Assembly (NCBI GenBank): GCA_030917225.1
Contig: JAUPVD010000395.1
Span: 1-8,500 of the forward strand
Direction: 5' to 3'
DNA: 8,500 nucleotides
Source: Pseudomonadota bacterium
GTDB taxonomy: Bacteria; Pseudomonadota; Gammaproteobacteria; Burkholderiales; Rhodocyclaceae
The translations under genes and the position numbers were made by a program. The notes under the pieces were generated by a model. The model did no database searches. It worked only from the letters and a program-made list of their open reading frames with translations, and was not told where the DNA came from. This document shows, piece by piece, positions 6,549-8,500 of this stretch (positions within the stretch are counted from its first letter, which is position 1; each line of letters starts with the position of its first letter).

Positions 6549-7583
6549 CTAATCGGCGGCGGGGCGTTTCTCGCGAACGGGAAGCGGCCCAGGCTCGACG
6601 CGCTCAATAACAAACGGATCGGCTTTGCCGTCGTCGCTGCGCTTTGCCACCCGCAGCGAGGCCATCATCGCTTCCATTTGCGCAATGGCCTGTTTGAGAG
6701 GGTCGGGATAGCTCGTCGCATCCGGGTTGCCGTTGTAATCGAATTGCGGCATGTCAATCAAGATGCTCAGCATCCGGTCAGGTAGCAGTGCCGTTCTATA
6801 GATATAGCTCCGGCTGTAATGTTCGTTCATCGCTTCTCGTATCCAAGCCCGGCCATTAATAACAATTGTTTCGGCGCCAAGATAGATGCGGGTATGCGCA
6901 AGGTATTTAGTGCTCTCCGAATAGTTGATTTGCTCCTGTGACGGAATCCGGCCTTTCTGGAGCGTGCTGGCGCGTTGCCGCAATTTCTCCGGTGTCGAAA
7001 TATCCTCTGCATTTTTTACGATCCGCACATCGGTATAAGTGATAGACATATTCATGCGCCCTTTCCAGCCGATGAAGAGCGGCCAGATTCCGGTGCCGTA
7101 GTGCCAGGCCAGATTGGCAACCTGCAGCCCCCCCTTCGATCTCTTCAGCGCAGCATCTCTTTCCGGCTCGGTGCGGCTGTCGGCATACGGCACGATCCAG
7201 GATGAGCCGACGATCGCATCGGGCACGACCATGGTCAGGATGTGCTCGTCGAGCTCGAAGCGGTAGTGATCGCTGGGTTTGAGGACTTTTCCTGCCAAGA
7301 TCATGTTGTACATGGCGTAGGGCGGAACCCTTATTGGTCCGAGATCGAGATACGTCCTGGAACCAAGGGTACCGAGCGCCTCCACTGCATCCCGGCTGAT
7401 TCCTTCTCTTGCCATGCGGTCGTAGAGTTGCCGGAGCTTTTGTTGCCGCTCTTCTTCCTTGATCTGACCCTGTCGCCGTTGCTCGGCTTTGTCGCTCACG
7501 TTGTCGCCGGCAAGTGCCGTCTGAATACTAGATAGGGCTGCCACCGAGAGAATTCCAATCATTAATCTGTGCAAATAGGGCAT
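6549..7583 (-). CDS. Exported protein of unknown family, next to a lipase-like gene
   Basis: A 344-residue protein with an N-terminal signal peptide (Met-Pro-Tyr-Leu-His-Arg, then a hydrophobic core, with cleavage likely after ALA at residue 25). The mature part starts with a highly charged helix at about 28-68 rich in Glu, Arg, Gln and Lys. It continues as mixed alpha/beta, with strand-like stretches HILTMVVPDAIVG (114-126), MNMSITYTDVRIV (177-189) and AETIVINGRAWIRE (237-250). A Met-rich helix lies near 300-310 and a Pro-rich polar tail ends it. No catalytic motif, lipobox or second membrane segment is seen, so a periplasmic location is expected. I do not recognise the family. ATG 7581-7583 is chosen because AAGGAG lies 8 bases upstream and the signal peptide then starts normally. 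It begins 5 bases after the stop of the lipase-like gene, so the two are almost certainly translated in step. That closeness makes a partner or immunity-type protein the leading guess. Confidence 0.8.
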   Translation of the reverse strand: MPYLHRLMIGILSVAALSSIQTALAGDNVSDKAEQRRQGQIKEEERQQKLRQLYDRMAREGISRDAVEALGTLGSRTYLDLGPIRVPPYAMYNMILAGKVLKPSDHYRFELDEHILTMVVPDAIVGSSWIVPYADSRTEPERDAALKRSKGGLQVANLAWHYGTGIWPLFIGWKGRMNMSITYTDVRIVKNAEDISTPEKLRQRASTLQKGRIPSQEQINYSESTKYLAHTRIYLGAETIVINGRAWIREAMNEHYSRSYIYRTALLPDRMLSILIDMPQFDYNGNPDATSYPDPLKQAIAQMEAMMASLRVAKRSDDGKADPFVIERVEPGPLPVREKRPAAD

Positions 7584-7588
7584 CGCCA

Positions 7589-8500
7589 CTACTCCTTCAA
7601 AAGATTCGGCCAATCGTAAGGCAGGGTATGTGGGCTGTTCTCTGCCGAACAGAAAAATATGCAGGGCGAAGCGATGAGTGCGTATATGAAGTTTAGCGGC
7701 GAGGTAAGCGCTCGAAGTCCGACGTATTGAGGAACGAGATCGTTCGGTGAGTCGCGGTAGCCACCGTTAAATGTCTTGATTTGTTTAGCGTCCAAAATCT
7801 GCTCAGTCATGAAACTAGTATTGGCGCCGGCGTGGAATACCACGTTGTTCATTTTAAGCTCCCCATTCGCCCCACTAGCCGCTTGCGCAAAATCTTCGCC
7901 ACCTCGACTGTGTGCGACCCAATACACGGGCTGCCCGTTGGCCTGAATCGCCTGCTGCTGATTGCGCAAGGCGACAACCGGTGCGCTATCGAACCCCATC
8001 TTGGAAACAGAAGTGCCTGTCGTATCAAGCAGACCGCCGTTGGTCGGCGCATAGGATAAGACAAAGCGGTCGATCGGCACATACGGGGTGCCATTCCCTT
8101 TGTTTTCTGCTTCATGCTTGGTCAACGCCGCCGCATCCACATGCGTCAACCCCAGCCCTGGCGCATAGCCCGGATCATTACTTTGCCCGTTCCTGAACGC
8201 AAACGGCGTGAACCAATATTCGCCGTCTACATAGGTATTGGCGATAGTCAGTGCATTATTGCCAAACCTCATGACGAGATAGGTGTTGTCGACTTTCTCC
8301 CGGTCAATCACGCCATAGGCGTCGGAGTTGTATTTGCTGGGGTCACGCACCTTGTCTTCAGCGCTGGTTTTTACCTCGGGGTTCGACACCTTGATGAGGT
8401 CAAGGTAGCTTTGCAGTTCGTCTTTGTGGGCAAGCGTCAGGTCTTGCTCTTCCTTTAGTTTCGTTTTTGCCAGAGCGCTGTCTGAGGCAAAGGTTTTCAG
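7589..8500 (-). CDS. C-terminal part of a protein ending in a lipase-like serine-hydrolase domain
   Basis: The minus-strand frame is open from the window edge to TAG at 7589-7591, giving 303 visible residues; the true start is outside. A GTG at 8387-8389 could be read as a start, but the 37 codons before it are open and coding-like (charged, helical), so it is more likely an internal Val. The C-terminal domain has a probable Ser-Asp-His triad: Ser198 in YWVAHSRGG, Asp254 in RDSPNDLVPQ and His291 in NSPHTLPY. This order and spacing resemble class-3-type lipases and bacterial phospholipase effectors. The oxyanion-hole region and exact family are not recognised. A hydrophobic stretch with two cysteines (about 268-284, PLNFIYALIASPCIFF onward) precedes the His. 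No signal peptide is visible because the N-terminus is missing. It is followed by three envelope-protein genes, which suggests a secreted or injected effector. An ordinary intracellular esterase is the alternative. Confidence 0.72.
   Translation of the reverse strand: MKTFASDSALAKTKLKEEQDLTLAHKDELQSYLDLIKVSNPEVKTSAEDKVRDPSKYNSDAYGVIDREKVDNTYLVMRFGNNALTIANTYVDGEYWFTPFAFRNGQSNDPGYAPGLGLTHVDAAALTKHEAENKGNGTPYVPIDRFVLSYAPTNGGLLDTTGTSVSKMGFDSAPVVALRNQQQAIQANGQPVYWVAHSRGGEDFAQAASGANGELKMNNVVFHAGANTSFMTEQILDAKQIKTFNGGYRDSPNDLVPQYVGLRALTSPLNFIYALIASPCIFFCSAENSPHTLPYDWPNLLKE
7592..7597 (-). promoter_or_regulatory. Ribosome binding site inside the end of the lipase-like gene
   Basis: AAGGAG on the minus strand, 8 bases before ATG 7581-7583 and inside the last codons of the upstream gene. 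It sets the start of the 344-residue protein and suggests translational coupling. Confidence 0.8.

Noticed and set aside
5123..8108. A 14-base direct repeat (TCCCTTTGTTTTCT) at 5123-5136 and 8095-8108
   Set aside because: A shared 14-mer is not unlikely by chance in 8.5 kb (rough expectation 0.1-0.2), the second copy is inside a coding region, and no mobile-element features flank either copy.
8387..8389. GTG as the start codon of the lipase-like gene
   Set aside because: The frame stays open for 37 more codons to the window edge with coding-like composition, so the gene most likely starts outside the window.

Overview
The window looks like a high-GC proteobacterial chromosome, most likely a betaproteobacterium of the Rhodocyclales type. 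This rests on the style of the UppP, dienelactone-hydrolase-like, PAS-kinase and bacteriohemerythrin proteins and is an inference, not a database match. No rRNA, tRNA, CRISPR array, insertion sequence or phage gene was seen.

Left part, plus strand (1-4519). The window opens inside uppP (undecaprenyl-diphosphatase). An alpha/beta hydrolase gene overlaps its end by an ATGA junction, but its 11th codon is TAA. The rest of the frame, including the oxyanion-hole motif, is intact with no usable standard start before position 615, so the gene is probably freshly inactivated or carries a base error. After an 81-base gap with a plausible promoter comes a two-gene unit: a PhnD-type periplasmic binding protein and, 11 bases later, a 775-residue membrane sensor histidine kinase (TM, periplasmic domain, TM, HAMP, PAS, PAS, HisKA, HATPase). 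No ABC permease, ATPase or response regulator lies beside them, so the binding protein more likely feeds the kinase than a transporter.

Middle (4520-5139). A bacteriohemerythrin with all seven iron ligands lies on the minus strand, converging on the kinase gene.

Right part, minus strand (8500 down to 5140). Four genes form a compact same-strand cluster. In transcription order they are: the C-terminal part of a protein ending in a serine-hydrolase/lipase-like domain (cut by the window edge), a 344-residue exported protein of unknown family starting 5 bases after it, a 184-residue lipoprotein with a GTG start, and a 243-residue TPR lipoprotein. A lipase-like C-terminal domain followed directly by several envelope proteins resembles a secreted anti-membrane effector with periplasmic protection or accessory proteins. 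That reading is a hypothesis. Lines counted by hand in this part are lower in GC (about 48%) than lines in the left part (about 58-62%).
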